From an uncultured Clostridia bacterium (lineage in GTDB: Bacteria > Bacillota > Clostridia > Oscillospirales > Acutalibacteraceae): 64,000 nucleotides of DNA. Both the position numbers and the translations under genes were made by a program. Each line of letters starts with the position of its first letter. Positions within the stretch are counted from its first letter, which is position 1. The notes under the pieces were generated by a model. It was not told the DNA's origin and searched no databases. It saw only the letters and a program-made list of their open reading frames with translations. This document shows positions 1 through 7,583 of this stretch, one piece after another. Location of the stretch: positions 10,055-74,054 of the forward strand of contig CALAUI010000015.1 in assembly GCA_937892115.1 (NCBI GenBank), given 5' to 3'.

Positions 1-965
1 TCATATCCTTCGCTGAGAAACACGGAAAAAATAGCCGAATATATCAGGGCATAGCTTTCCATTTCAAGCTTTCCCATTGTATTCCGCTCAACATTTCCGC
101 TTGTACCAACGGAAAGATTGATTACCTTTGCTCCGGCTTTTACAAGCTTACAGAAAGCGAAGAAAATATGAATCGTTGTATTCCATTTCTGACTGTCGGT
201 GGGTTCCCAGTCAACAACCATCATATCCGCTTTGTTGCACATACCGGAAATACCGAATTTATTATTGTGTTCAGCTCCGATAACACCCGCCACGTGAGTT
301 CCGTGATACTCAACGGAATTTCTCTTTTCCGAAAGCTTGGAAAGAAATCTGACTTTACCTGCTATATCAGGATTATCAAGTCGAAATCCGTTATCAATAA
401 TGCCGACCTTGATACTATCTGTATAATCGCTGTAATTCCACGCTTCTCTTGCTCTTACGGCTTCAAGATGCCAGTTATCACCTGACGGAACGGAATCATT
501 CCACACCGTACTTCCCGAAAACGGGTCGTCCGGAGTATAGTCAGGCGAAGATTCAACAAAGGGAACAGAACCGGCATACTTTACACAGGAGGAAGAATCA
601 ACAACCTTTTTTGCAAGGGCATTTATCTCATTTTCATTCTTAAAAGGACAGTATACAAAATAAAGATTTGCCCAACAGCACCAGCCCAGAAGTGTCAGTT
701 TATTATTTTTCAGAATATCATACTTTTCAAAAACGGTGGCGTCGTCGTCAATAAAGACAACCATCATATTTTTGTAATATCCGTTATTTCCGTTTTTCAA
801 CTGAATATCGTCAAAACCGATATCCGAAACGAAATCCTCGTTTATTGAATCACGCAAATAAGGCACTCCCGTAAAGGAGCTGAAAATAGCTTCTGCGGTA
901 TGAACGGGGAAGCTGAACGCCGTCATTATAGCAGAAAGAATAATTGAAATTAACTTAATCAGCAT
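1..965 (-). CDS. Subtilisin-like serine protease (S8), 3' end outside window
   Basis: Reading leftward from an ATG at 965 gives an open frame that runs off the window edge. The N-terminus (MLIKLISIILSAIMTAFSF) is a signal peptide. A propeptide-like stretch follows, then two subtilase motifs: GIIDNGF with the catalytic Asp at about residue 191 and HGTHVAGVIG with the catalytic His at about residue 221. The Ser motif must lie beyond base 1. The start overlaps the end of the EamA gene by 11 bases, so the two are probably translated from one message. It is likely a secreted or cell-surface peptidase. Family confidence is high; substrate is unknown. Confidence 0.85.
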   Translation of the reverse strand, partial: MLIKLISIILSAIMTAFSFPVHTAEAIFSSFTGVPYLRDSINEDFVSDIGFDDIQLKNGNNGYYKNMMVVFIDDDATVFEKYDILKNNKLTLLGWCCWANLYFVYCPFKNENEINALAKKVVDSSSCVKYAGSVPFVESSPDYTPDDPFSGSTVWNDSVPSGDNWHLEAVRAREAWNYSDYTDSIKVGIIDNGFRLDNPDIAGKVRFLSKLSEKRNSVEYHGTHVAGVIGAEHNNKFGISGMCNKADMMVVDWEPTDSQKWNTTIHIFFAFCKLVKAGAKVINLSVGTSGNVERNTMGKLEMESYALIYSAIFSVFLSEGY

Positions 966-1890
966 TTGCCGTCACATCGCTTTCCTTTTTTGATTTGAAT
1001 TCTATCTGACTCAGTATGACGCCCGCAAACATAATACAACACCCGATAATTGAACGTTTATTGAGAACGTCATTGATAATCAACCAGCCGAAAATAACGC
1101 TGAAAACAGATTCAAGGCAAAGCAAAATAGATGCCACTGCCGGTTCGGTATATCTCTGTCCGTAAATCTGGAATGTAAACGCAAGAGAACAGCTGCCGAT
1201 GCCTGCATAAAGAAGCGGAACGGCGGAATCAATCAAATCTGACATTGCGGGCTTACCCTCAAATATAAACATACATATTACGGAAATAATACCTGCAAAA
1301 AGATACTGGAAGCAGGAAAGGGCAATTCCGTCAACTTTTGTACAGAAATGGTCAACGATAAGTATATGTGCGGCAAAGCAGAATGCACAAATCAGCGCAA
1401 AAGTTTCACCTTTGCCGATTGTAAACCGTCCCCCGCCGGGAAGGCAGAGAAAATAAAGGCCGACAATACCTATAGCACAACTTATCCATACATTGATTTT
1501 CGGTATTTTTTTCAAGAAAAGTCCCAGAACGGGAACAAGTATCATATAAAGAGCAGTAATAAATCCCACCTTACCGGCAGGAATATCAAAGCTGAATGCG
1601 TGCTGCTGAAGATTACTGCCCAGCACAAGAGCAGTTCCGCAGCAGATACTGCCGATAATGACGCCCTTTATATCCGATTTCGTTTTTTCATCGGTCTGTA
1701 CTTTTTTACCTGCTCTGACACGGTTGAAAGCAAGAACGGGTAAAAGAGCGATTCCGCCTATGATAAGACGAATGCCGTTAAACGTAAAAGTACCGATATG
1801 TGCGCCCTGCTTCTGGGCAACAAAGGAAAGTCCCCAGATAACCGCTGCGGAAATACAATAGAGGGGACCGATAAACTTACTTTTTTTCAT
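955..1890 (-). CDS. EamA/DMT-family permease
   Basis: The 311-residue protein has about ten hydrophobic segments arranged as two repeated halves, as in the drug/metabolite transporter superfamily (two EamA domains, about 10-150 and 160-300). The N-terminal GPLYCISAAVIWGLSFVAQK is a typical EamA opening. It sits in the cytoplasmic membrane and probably exports or imports a small metabolite; the substrate cannot be read from sequence. A terminator lies between this gene and the upstream ispH-rpsA gene, so it probably relies on read-through or its own promoter. The protease gene overlaps its 3' end. Confidence 0.85.
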   Translation of the reverse strand: MKKSKFIGPLYCISAAVIWGLSFVAQKQGAHIGTFTFNGIRLIIGGIALLPVLAFNRVRAGKKVQTDEKTKSDIKGVIIGSICCGTALVLGSNLQQHAFSFDIPAGKVGFITALYMILVPVLGLFLKKIPKINVWISCAIGIVGLYFLCLPGGGRFTIGKGETFALICAFCFAAHILIVDHFCTKVDGIALSCFQYLFAGIISVICMFIFEGKPAMSDLIDSAVPLLYAGIGSCSLAFTFQIYGQRYTEPAVASILLCLESVFSVIFGWLIINDVLNKRSIIGCCIMFAGVILSQIEFKSKKESDVTANAD

Positions 1891-1905
1891 TTAATTACTA
1901 TCCTT

Positions 1906-1942
1906 AAAAAACTGCCTACAAGGCAAAGCCCTGCAGGCAGTC
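1906..1942 (-). terminator. Rho-independent terminator of the ispH-rpsA operon
   Basis: On the minus strand an ACTGCCT/AGGCAGT stem with an extended loop is followed by six T residues, directly after the ispH-rpsA stop codon. Confidence 0.75.
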
Positions 1943-1953
1943 TGAAATCTAAA

Positions 1954-3996
1954 TTACTCAGCAGCTTCTTCAGCGGGAGCTTCTGCTTCCTCAACAGCTT
2001 CTGCAACTGCTTCTTCAACAGTCTCTTCAGCTTCATCATCAGCAGCTTCCTCAGCGGGCTCGATAAGAGCGCGGATTGAAAGACTTACTCTCTTCTTGTC
2101 ATAATCGATACCCGTAATCTTGCAGGTAACCTTCTGACCTACTGAAAGCTCGTTTTCGGGCTTCTCTACGCGATGATCGGCGATCTGGCTGATGTGGATA
2201 AGACCGTCGATACCGGGAATAACCTTTGCAAAAGCACCGAACATGGTAAGACCGACGATTTCAGCTTCAACAACTGAGCCCTCGGGATAATCTTTCTTGA
2301 GAATAGCCCAGGGATTGTCTTCGTCTTTTCTGTAGCCGAGAGAAATCTTCTTGTTTTCCTTGTCAACTGACTTAACGAAAACTTCAACTTCCTGACCAAC
2401 TGTAAATATTTCTGAAGGATGCTTGATTCTCTTCCAGCTCATTTCGGAAATGTGAACCATACCGTCTACGCCGCCGATATCAACAAATGCGCCGTAGTTT
2501 GTGAGTGACTTAACAGTACCCGTGTATGATTTACCTTCTTCAACGCCTGCCCAGAAAGCTTCTGAAGCTGCCTTTCTCTGCTCGCTGATAACTGAGCGAA
2601 CCGAACCGACTGCTCTTCTTCTGTGAACGTCAACGTCAATGATGCGGAACTGAACTGTCTGCTTGAGGAGATCCTCAAGTGCATCGTTTTTATGTGCAGT
2701 AGCAAGTGAAGCGGGAATGAAAACTCTTGCTCCGCCGGATACTACGAGAACGCCGCCCTTGATAACTTCCGTTACGACACCTTCAAGGATGCTGCCGTCT
2801 TCCTTAGCGTCAACGATTGCGGTCCATGACTTGTCTGCGTCAAGAAGCTTCTTGGAAAGCTGAACTGTACCTTCACTGTCGTTACCCTTAAGAATCTTAA
2901 GAGTGATTTCGTCGCCGATATTAAGTTCCTTTGAAGGATCGGCATTGGGATCGCTGCTGTAATTTTCAGCAGTAACGATACCTGCATAGCCGCCGAGTCT
3001 GTGATTGCCGGGTAAAGAAACGTAAATTTCAGAACCTGAAATTGATTCAACGATACACTTAACGATGCTGTCATCATTAAGCTCAGCAATCATCGATGCG
3101 AAATCAGAAGGCACCTCCTCTACCTGGATATTTGCGTTTTCTTTGATGTTTTCGGACATTGCTAAAAGTACCTCCTTAATTATTGCGGACGGAGTGGATG
3201 CTCCGGCCGTAACGCCAACCTCGGCGTATGTGGAAAAATCTATATTTTTGAGCTCATCGGCTCTTTCCACCAGAAATGTATCACAGTTGCCGCTGCAGAC
3301 CTCTTTTAACTTGGCTGTATTGGAACTGTGGCGGCCTCCGACGACCACCATCGCATCGCATTTGAGTGAAAGCTCTGCCGCTTCCTCCTGTCTCTTTCGC
3401 GTAGCAATGCATATTGTATCAAATATTTTACAATTTGTACAGTAAAATTTAATAATTTTTTTACTTTTTTTCCACTCTTCTTCGGAAAAAGTGGTCTGAG
3501 AAACGACAACAAGGTCGTTATTTTGTAAATTTTTGTTGTTTTTCAGTATTTTTTCAACTTCTTCGGCTGAAGAAAAGACAAAACTTTCACCCCTGCAGCA
3601 TCCCCTGATCCCCACTACCTCGGGATGTTCGGGATTGCCTGCAATAAGGACCGAAATATTCTCTGAGGAGTTTTCAGATACGATATCGTGGATTTTCTGA
3701 ACGAAGGGGCAGGTCGCATCACAGATATTCGCACCGGATTTTATAATCGCTTCAAGAACATCGGGTGCAATTCCGTGAGCCCTGATGATAACTGTCTCCG
3801 CTGCCTTGATTTCATCGGGAGAATCAACTACCCGTACTCCCTTTGCGGCAAGGTCTTCGGTAACGTCGGTATTGTGAATGACGGGGCCGAGAGAGCAGCA
3901 GGGAACATTATTTTCCGCCGCTTTGTACGCCATACCTACGGCTCTGTCAACGCCGAAGCAGAAGCCTGCCGTTTTCGCAAGAGTTATTCGCTGCAA
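1954..3996 (-). CDS. ispH-rpsA: IspH (HMBPP reductase) fused to ribosomal protein S1
   Basis: The N-terminal ~285 residues are 4-hydroxy-3-methylbut-2-enyl diphosphate reductase, the last MEP-pathway enzyme making IPP and DMAPP. The three 4Fe-4S cysteines lie at about 13 (GFCFGV), 96 (DATCP) and 196 (FDTIC), the same spacing as E. coli IspH. The C-terminal part has four S1 RNA-binding repeats (for example TNYGAFVDIGGVDGMVHISE) and an acidic Glu/Ala-rich tail. This fusion is known in Clostridia. I chose a TTG start at 3996. An in-frame ATG at 4011 is itself part of the Shine-Dalgarno sequence (GGAGGAAGG), which sits correctly for the TTG. The start overlaps the plsC end. Confidence 0.93.
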   Translation of the reverse strand: MQRITLAKTAGFCFGVDRAVGMAYKAAENNVPCCSLGPVIHNTDVTEDLAAKGVRVVDSPDEIKAAETVIIRAHGIAPDVLEAIIKSGANICDATCPFVQKIHDIVSENSSENISVLIAGNPEHPEVVGIRGCCRGESFVFSSAEEVEKILKNNKNLQNNDLVVVSQTTFSEEEWKKSKKIIKFYCTNCKIFDTICIATRKRQEEAAELSLKCDAMVVVGGRHSSNTAKLKEVCSGNCDTFLVERADELKNIDFSTYAEVGVTAGASTPSAIIKEVLLAMSENIKENANIQVEEVPSDFASMIAELNDDSIVKCIVESISGSEIYVSLPGNHRLGGYAGIVTAENYSSDPNADPSKELNIGDEITLKILKGNDSEGTVQLSKKLLDADKSWTAIVDAKEDGSILEGVVTEVIKGGVLVVSGGARVFIPASLATAHKNDALEDLLKQTVQFRIIDVDVHRRRAVGSVRSVISEQRKAASEAFWAGVEEGKSYTGTVKSLTNYGAFVDIGGVDGMVHISEMSWKRIKHPSEIFTVGQEVEVFVKSVDKENKKISLGYRKDEDNPWAILKKDYPEGSVVEAEIVGLTMFGAFAKVIPGIDGLIHISQIADHRVEKPENELSVGQKVTCKITGIDYDKKRVSLSIRALIEPAEEAADDEAEETVEEAVAEAVEEAEAPAEEAAE

Positions 3997-4643
3997 TGTC
4001 CTTCCTCCCAAAGAGAAGTGATATGCGCCATAATCTTATCGGCCGCTTCAATCTGTTCTTCTCTGGTAGCATCTTCCGAGAAGCCGAGTTCTTCATAAGG
4101 AATCATTTTACCGTATCTGACGGTATATTTTGAATGCTTTTTGAGTCCTTCGTTATTGATTACCGCAACGGGAACTACTCCGCATTTTGCACTTGAAGCA
4201 ACGGATGCAACGCCTCTCTTGGCTTTGCCGGGAGCGGAGTTGAGGACCTTTGAACGTGTGCCCTCGGGGAATATGCCGAGGACATAGCCCTCTGCGGGGA
4301 TTCTGTCGGCATAACCGAGAGCCGTTCTGTCAGCCGAGCCCCTTGCAACGGGGAATCCGCCCACAGCAGAAAGGCAAAACGCGATAAACGGGTTTTCCCA
4401 GAGTTCCTTTTTACCCATAAAGTGCATCTGTCTCTTTTTCATACCCATGGCAATGATAAGCGGATCAAGTGCATGAATATGATTTGATGCAAGAATGAAT
4501 CCGCCGCTTTCGGGAAGATTTTCGGTGCCAACGTATTTCACTTTGAAAAAGATTTTGCAAATCAGTCTGCCGAGAGGTCTGAGAATATCATATAACTTTT
4601 TTTCTTTGACCTTGGTATAGTCGAATTTTACTTTCTTAGCCAT
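3984..4643 (-). CDS. plsC: 1-acyl-sn-glycerol-3-phosphate acyltransferase
   Basis: The 219-residue protein carries the acyltransferase H-x4-D motif (SNHIHALDPL, His55 and Asp60) and the FPEGTRS substrate-binding motif, both diagnostic of the PlsC family. It acylates lysophosphatidic acid to phosphatidic acid at the inner face of the membrane. A hydrophobic stretch near residues 20-50 fits membrane association. It lies between cmk and ispH-rpsA with overlapping ends, a conserved Clostridia arrangement. Confidence 0.92.
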   Translation of the reverse strand: MAKKVKFDYTKVKEKKLYDILRPLGRLICKIFFKVKYVGTENLPESGGFILASNHIHALDPLIIAMGMKKRQMHFMGKKELWENPFIAFCLSAVGGFPVARGSADRTALGYADRIPAEGYVLGIFPEGTRSKVLNSAPGKAKRGVASVASSAKCGVVPVAVINNEGLKKHSKYTVRYGKMIPYEELGFSEDATREEQIEAADKIMAHITSLWEEGHCSE

Positions 4644-5308
4644 CAGATTTTATTCCTCACAGTTTCAATGATTTTATCAATGGATTCTTCAAGGGTCAAT
4701 CCGCTTGTATCAACCGTAACGCCGTCTTCTGCCGGCTTGAGCGGTGCGACTTCACGGTGAGAATCATTATAATCTCTTTTTATCAAATCCGCAAGCACAT
4801 CTTCGTATTTCACTTCAGAGCCCTTTTCAATAAGTTCATCGTATCTTCTCTTAGCTCTGATTTCGGGAGAAGCGGTAAGGAAAATTTTAACCTGTGCATC
4901 GGGAAGAACTACCGTACCTATATCTCTGCCATCCATAAGGCAATTATTCTTTTTTGCTATATCTCTCTGAAGGTCAAAGAGGAATGCTCTTACGGCGGGA
5001 ATGGCAGAAACGTTTGAAGCAGCCATAGACGCATCGGGAGTTCTTATTTCCGAGGAAACATTTTCTCCGTTAAGAAGCACCTGCTGTTCACCGTCAACGA
5101 ATTTCAATTCAACGCTGATTGAATTAAGAGTTTCCGCAATTTTCACGGCATCCGTGGTATCAACGCCGAGTCTGAGTGCGTTAAGTCCTACCGCTCTGTA
5201 AAGAGCACCCGTATCAACATAAATGTATCCCAGTTCCTTTGCGGCTGCTCTTGCAACCGTACTTTTGCCTGCACCTGCAGGGCCGTCAATTGCTACATTG
5301 ATTACCAT
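4643..5308 (-). CDS. cmk: Cytidylate kinase
   Basis: The P-loop GPAGAGKST near the N-terminus, the YVDTGALYRA CMP-binding segment and the DGRDIGTVV motif identify CMP/dCMP kinase, about 220 residues as usual. It phosphorylates CMP and dCMP with ATP in the cytosol. Two start codons are possible. The GAAGGAG ribosome binding site is only one base from the ATG at 5314 but seven bases from the ATG at 5308, so the second (MVINVAIDGPAGAGKS) is preferred. The start region overlaps the end of the upstream flavoprotein gene. Confidence 0.93.
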   Translation of the reverse strand: MVINVAIDGPAGAGKSTVARAAAKELGYIYVDTGALYRAVGLNALRLGVDTTDAVKIAETLNSISVELKFVDGEQQVLLNGENVSSEIRTPDASMAASNVSAIPAVRAFLFDLQRDIAKKNNCLMDGRDIGTVVLPDAQVKIFLTASPEIRAKRRYDELIEKGSEVKYEDVLADLIKRDYNDSHREVAPLKPAEDGVTVDTSGLTLEESIDKIIETVRNKI

Positions 5309-5310
5309 AT

Positions 5311-6555
5311 TCATTCTCCTTCAATAACACTTTGAGCTGCCAGATGACCTGTTGAAAAAGCTATCTGCAGATTGAAGCCGCCGGTATAGGCGTCTACATC
5401 AATCACCTCACCTGCAAAGTACAGGCCTTTCACAAGCTTTGACTCCATTGTAGAGGGATTTATTTCTTTGATTGATACTCCTCCGCTTGTGATTATCGCT
5501 TCCTCTATCGGTCTGAATCCGGTGACCGTAACAGTAAAGTTCTTCAGTAAATCAACAAGCCCGGCACGTTGTTCACGGGTTATCTGGTTCACTTTCAGTG
5601 ACATAGGAATCTTACTCAGTTTAACAACTACAGGAACAAGTTTTTTCGGCAGAAGCGCATCAAGAGCGTTAATGAAATTCTTATTTGTATTCTCCGAAAA
5701 ATCTCTCAGGATTCTTGCGTCAAGCTGTTCCTCGCTGAGGGCGGGCTTAAGGTCAACGGATATCTTATATCTGTTTCTTTCCATATCCCTGATGTGTGCG
5801 GATGCACTTAAAATCACGGGACCGGAAACACCGAAATGTGTAAAGAGCATTTCTCCGAAATCGGAATAAATCTCCTTATTACCCTTTTTTGTATCAATCA
5901 CCTTTACCGATATATTGCGCAGAGAAAGGCCCATCAGTTCGGAGCAGAAGCCCTCGTGAATTTCAAGCGGAACAAGGGACGGAACGGGCTCATTAACAGT
6001 ATGACCCGCCTGCTTTGCAAGTAAGTATCCGTCACCGGTGGAGCCGGTCTGCGGGTAGGAAACACCTCCGGTGGCAACAATGACCTTTGAAGCATTTATA
6101 ACAACGCCGTCATAGGTGATTACGCCCTTTATCTCTCCGTTTTTTACTATGAGTTCTTTTGCTCTGCCTTGAATGACCGTACTGTATTTTTCGGCATAAG
6201 CACGAAGACAATCCACAATATCAGCGGCTTTGTCGGAGCAGGGAAAGATTCTGTTTCCTCTTTCAACCTTAAGGGTCACTCCCCTGCTTTCAAAGAATTC
6301 GACGGTATCCGAAGGCATATACTTGGTAAATGCGCTGAAAAGAAATCTGCCGTTGCCGGGAACATTTGATACAAGCTGTTGAACCGAATTGCAGTTATTG
6401 GAAACATTGCATCTGCCTTTTCCGGTAATCATCAGCTTTCTGCCCGGTTTTTCATTTCTCTCAAGCAGAATGGTATCAACGCCCGCTTCACCTGCAGTGC
6501 CTGCTGCCATCATGCCTGCGGCTCCCGCACCGATTACAAGCAATGAGGTATTCAT
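5311..6555 (-). CDS. HI0933/YhiN-family FAD-dependent oxidoreductase
   Basis: The 414-residue protein starts with a dinucleotide-binding motif (VIGAGAAGMMAAGTAGEAG), followed by GRKLMITGKGRCNVSNN, the signature of the HI0933/YhiN/BaiN-like flavoprotein family, and ends with a GG-x-Y-x2-GFN-like FAD contact (DVDAYTGGFNLQIAFSTG). A yhiN-cmk-plsC-ispH order is common in Clostridia. Family members include aminoacetone-oxidase-like proteins and enzymes proposed to reduce bile-acid intermediates; the reaction here is unknown. It probably binds FAD in the cytosol. Confidence 0.88.
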   Translation of the reverse strand: MNTSLLVIGAGAAGMMAAGTAGEAGVDTILLERNEKPGRKLMITGKGRCNVSNNCNSVQQLVSNVPGNGRFLFSAFTKYMPSDTVEFFESRGVTLKVERGNRIFPCSDKAADIVDCLRAYAEKYSTVIQGRAKELIVKNGEIKGVITYDGVVINASKVIVATGGVSYPQTGSTGDGYLLAKQAGHTVNEPVPSLVPLEIHEGFCSELMGLSLRNISVKVIDTKKGNKEIYSDFGEMLFTHFGVSGPVILSASAHIRDMERNRYKISVDLKPALSEEQLDARILRDFSENTNKNFINALDALLPKKLVPVVVKLSKIPMSLKVNQITREQRAGLVDLLKNFTVTVTGFRPIEEAIITSGGVSIKEINPSTMESKLVKGLYFAGEVIDVDAYTGGFNLQIAFSTGHLAAQSVIEGE

Positions 6556-7418
6556 TATTTATCCTCCCCGCTTGTACGGTAAACGTGGTATTCATCCCAT
6601 ATCTTTTCAAGTTCTTCAAGATTTGTATGAAGCTCCTGCTGCCTTTCTCCGGAGCATGCCGCAATAAGTGCGGTAACCAGACTCAGCGGTGCAACAAGAG
6701 AATCTACAAACGAAACCATATTACTCTGTGCCACAAGCAGATAAGTGGCATAGCTTGCTATCGGAGACATTTCTCCGTCTGTGATTGAAATTATTTCTGC
6801 TCCTCTTGAACGGGCAAATTTCAATGCTTTAATCGTACGGCTGGAATATCTCGGGAAGCTGATTGCAATACACACGTCATCCTTTCCGATACGAAGCATC
6901 TGCTCAAACATCTCACTGGTGGCAGAGGTGTCAATCATTACTACATCATAAAGAAAACTCATGTACAAAGCCGCAAACGATGCGATTGAAGCGGATGAAC
7001 GCACGCCGAGAATATAAATCTTCTTTGCTCTGTTTACAGCTTTTACCGCGCCCATAAAAGTATCTCTGTCAATACTGTCGCGGGTTTTCTTTATCATATC
7101 AATATCTGCGGAAAGTGCTTTTGCAACAAAGTCACCGCCTTCATATCTTCCCGCCGCCTCAACTCTCTGAACAGAAGTCAGACGGCTCTTTACGGTTTCC
7201 TGAAGATTTTTCTGAAGTTCGGGATAACCGTCAAATCCGATATGGGAAGCAAATCTTACGACCGTAGATTCGCTTGTACCTACCGCTTTACCTAAAGCGG
7301 CGGCGGTCATAAAGGAAGCCCTTTCATAATTTTCTCTTATATAGTCTGCTATCTTTTTGTGACCCTTTGAAAGGCCCGAATAGTATAAATCTATTTTTTC
7401 CTGAATGTCAGCGGACAT
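6555..7418 (-). CDS. MurR/RpiR-family transcriptional regulator
   Basis: The N-terminal ~75 residues form an RpiR-type helix-turn-helix (TAAALGKAVGTSESTVVRFA), and residues ~110-250 form a SIS domain that binds phosphosugars (YILGVRSSASIASF, ISFPRYSSRTIKALKFAR). Such regulators sense a sugar phosphate and control nearby sugar genes. It heads the minus-strand operon and is divergent from the GH95 fucosidase gene, whose promoter shares the intergenic region, so control of that gene is a reasonable guess. The stop overlaps the next gene's start. Confidence 0.9.
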   Translation of the reverse strand: MSADIQEKIDLYYSGLSKGHKKIADYIRENYERASFMTAAALGKAVGTSESTVVRFASHIGFDGYPELQKNLQETVKSRLTSVQRVEAAGRYEGGDFVAKALSADIDMIKKTRDSIDRDTFMGAVKAVNRAKKIYILGVRSSASIASFAALYMSFLYDVVMIDTSATSEMFEQMLRIGKDDVCIAISFPRYSSRTIKALKFARSRGAEIISITDGEMSPIASYATYLLVAQSNMVSFVDSLVAPLSLVTALIAACSGERQQELHTNLEELEKIWDEYHVYRTSGEDK

Positions 7419-7451
7419 AATGATACCTCCGTGTTGTTTTCGGATTTAAGT

Positions 7452-7480
7452 ATATTACTATAAAATGCAGGGAAATGCAA
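7452..7480 (-). promoter_or_regulatory. Sigma-A-like promoter of the rpiR operon
   Basis: On the minus strand a TTGCAT -35 and a TAATAT -10 are 17 bases apart, about 35 bases ahead of the rpiR start. Three copies of AAATGCA (plus-strand sense, near 7464, 7474 and 7496) lie in and just behind the promoter and could be operator half-sites. Confidence 0.6.
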
Positions 7481-7524
7481 GAACAAAAGCCAAAAAATGC
7501 AAGATTTCTTTCATTAAATACCGA

Positions 7525-7553
7525 TTGACTAAACAAAGCCGCAAATGTATAAT
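7525..7553 (+). promoter_or_regulatory. Sigma-A-like promoter of the GH95 gene
   Basis: TTGACT and a perfect TATAAT are separated by 17 bases. The predicted transcript starts near 7560. This excludes the upstream in-frame ATG at 7545 as start, because it lies in the -10 region, and supports the ATG at 7584. Confidence 0.85.
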
Positions 7554-7583
7554 TATTTTGCAATTCAGAACGGAGGGGTAATA

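Noticed and set aside
7545..7583. Upstream ATG for the GH95 gene
   Set aside because: It overlaps the -10 box of a consensus promoter, so it cannot be transcribed as a start.
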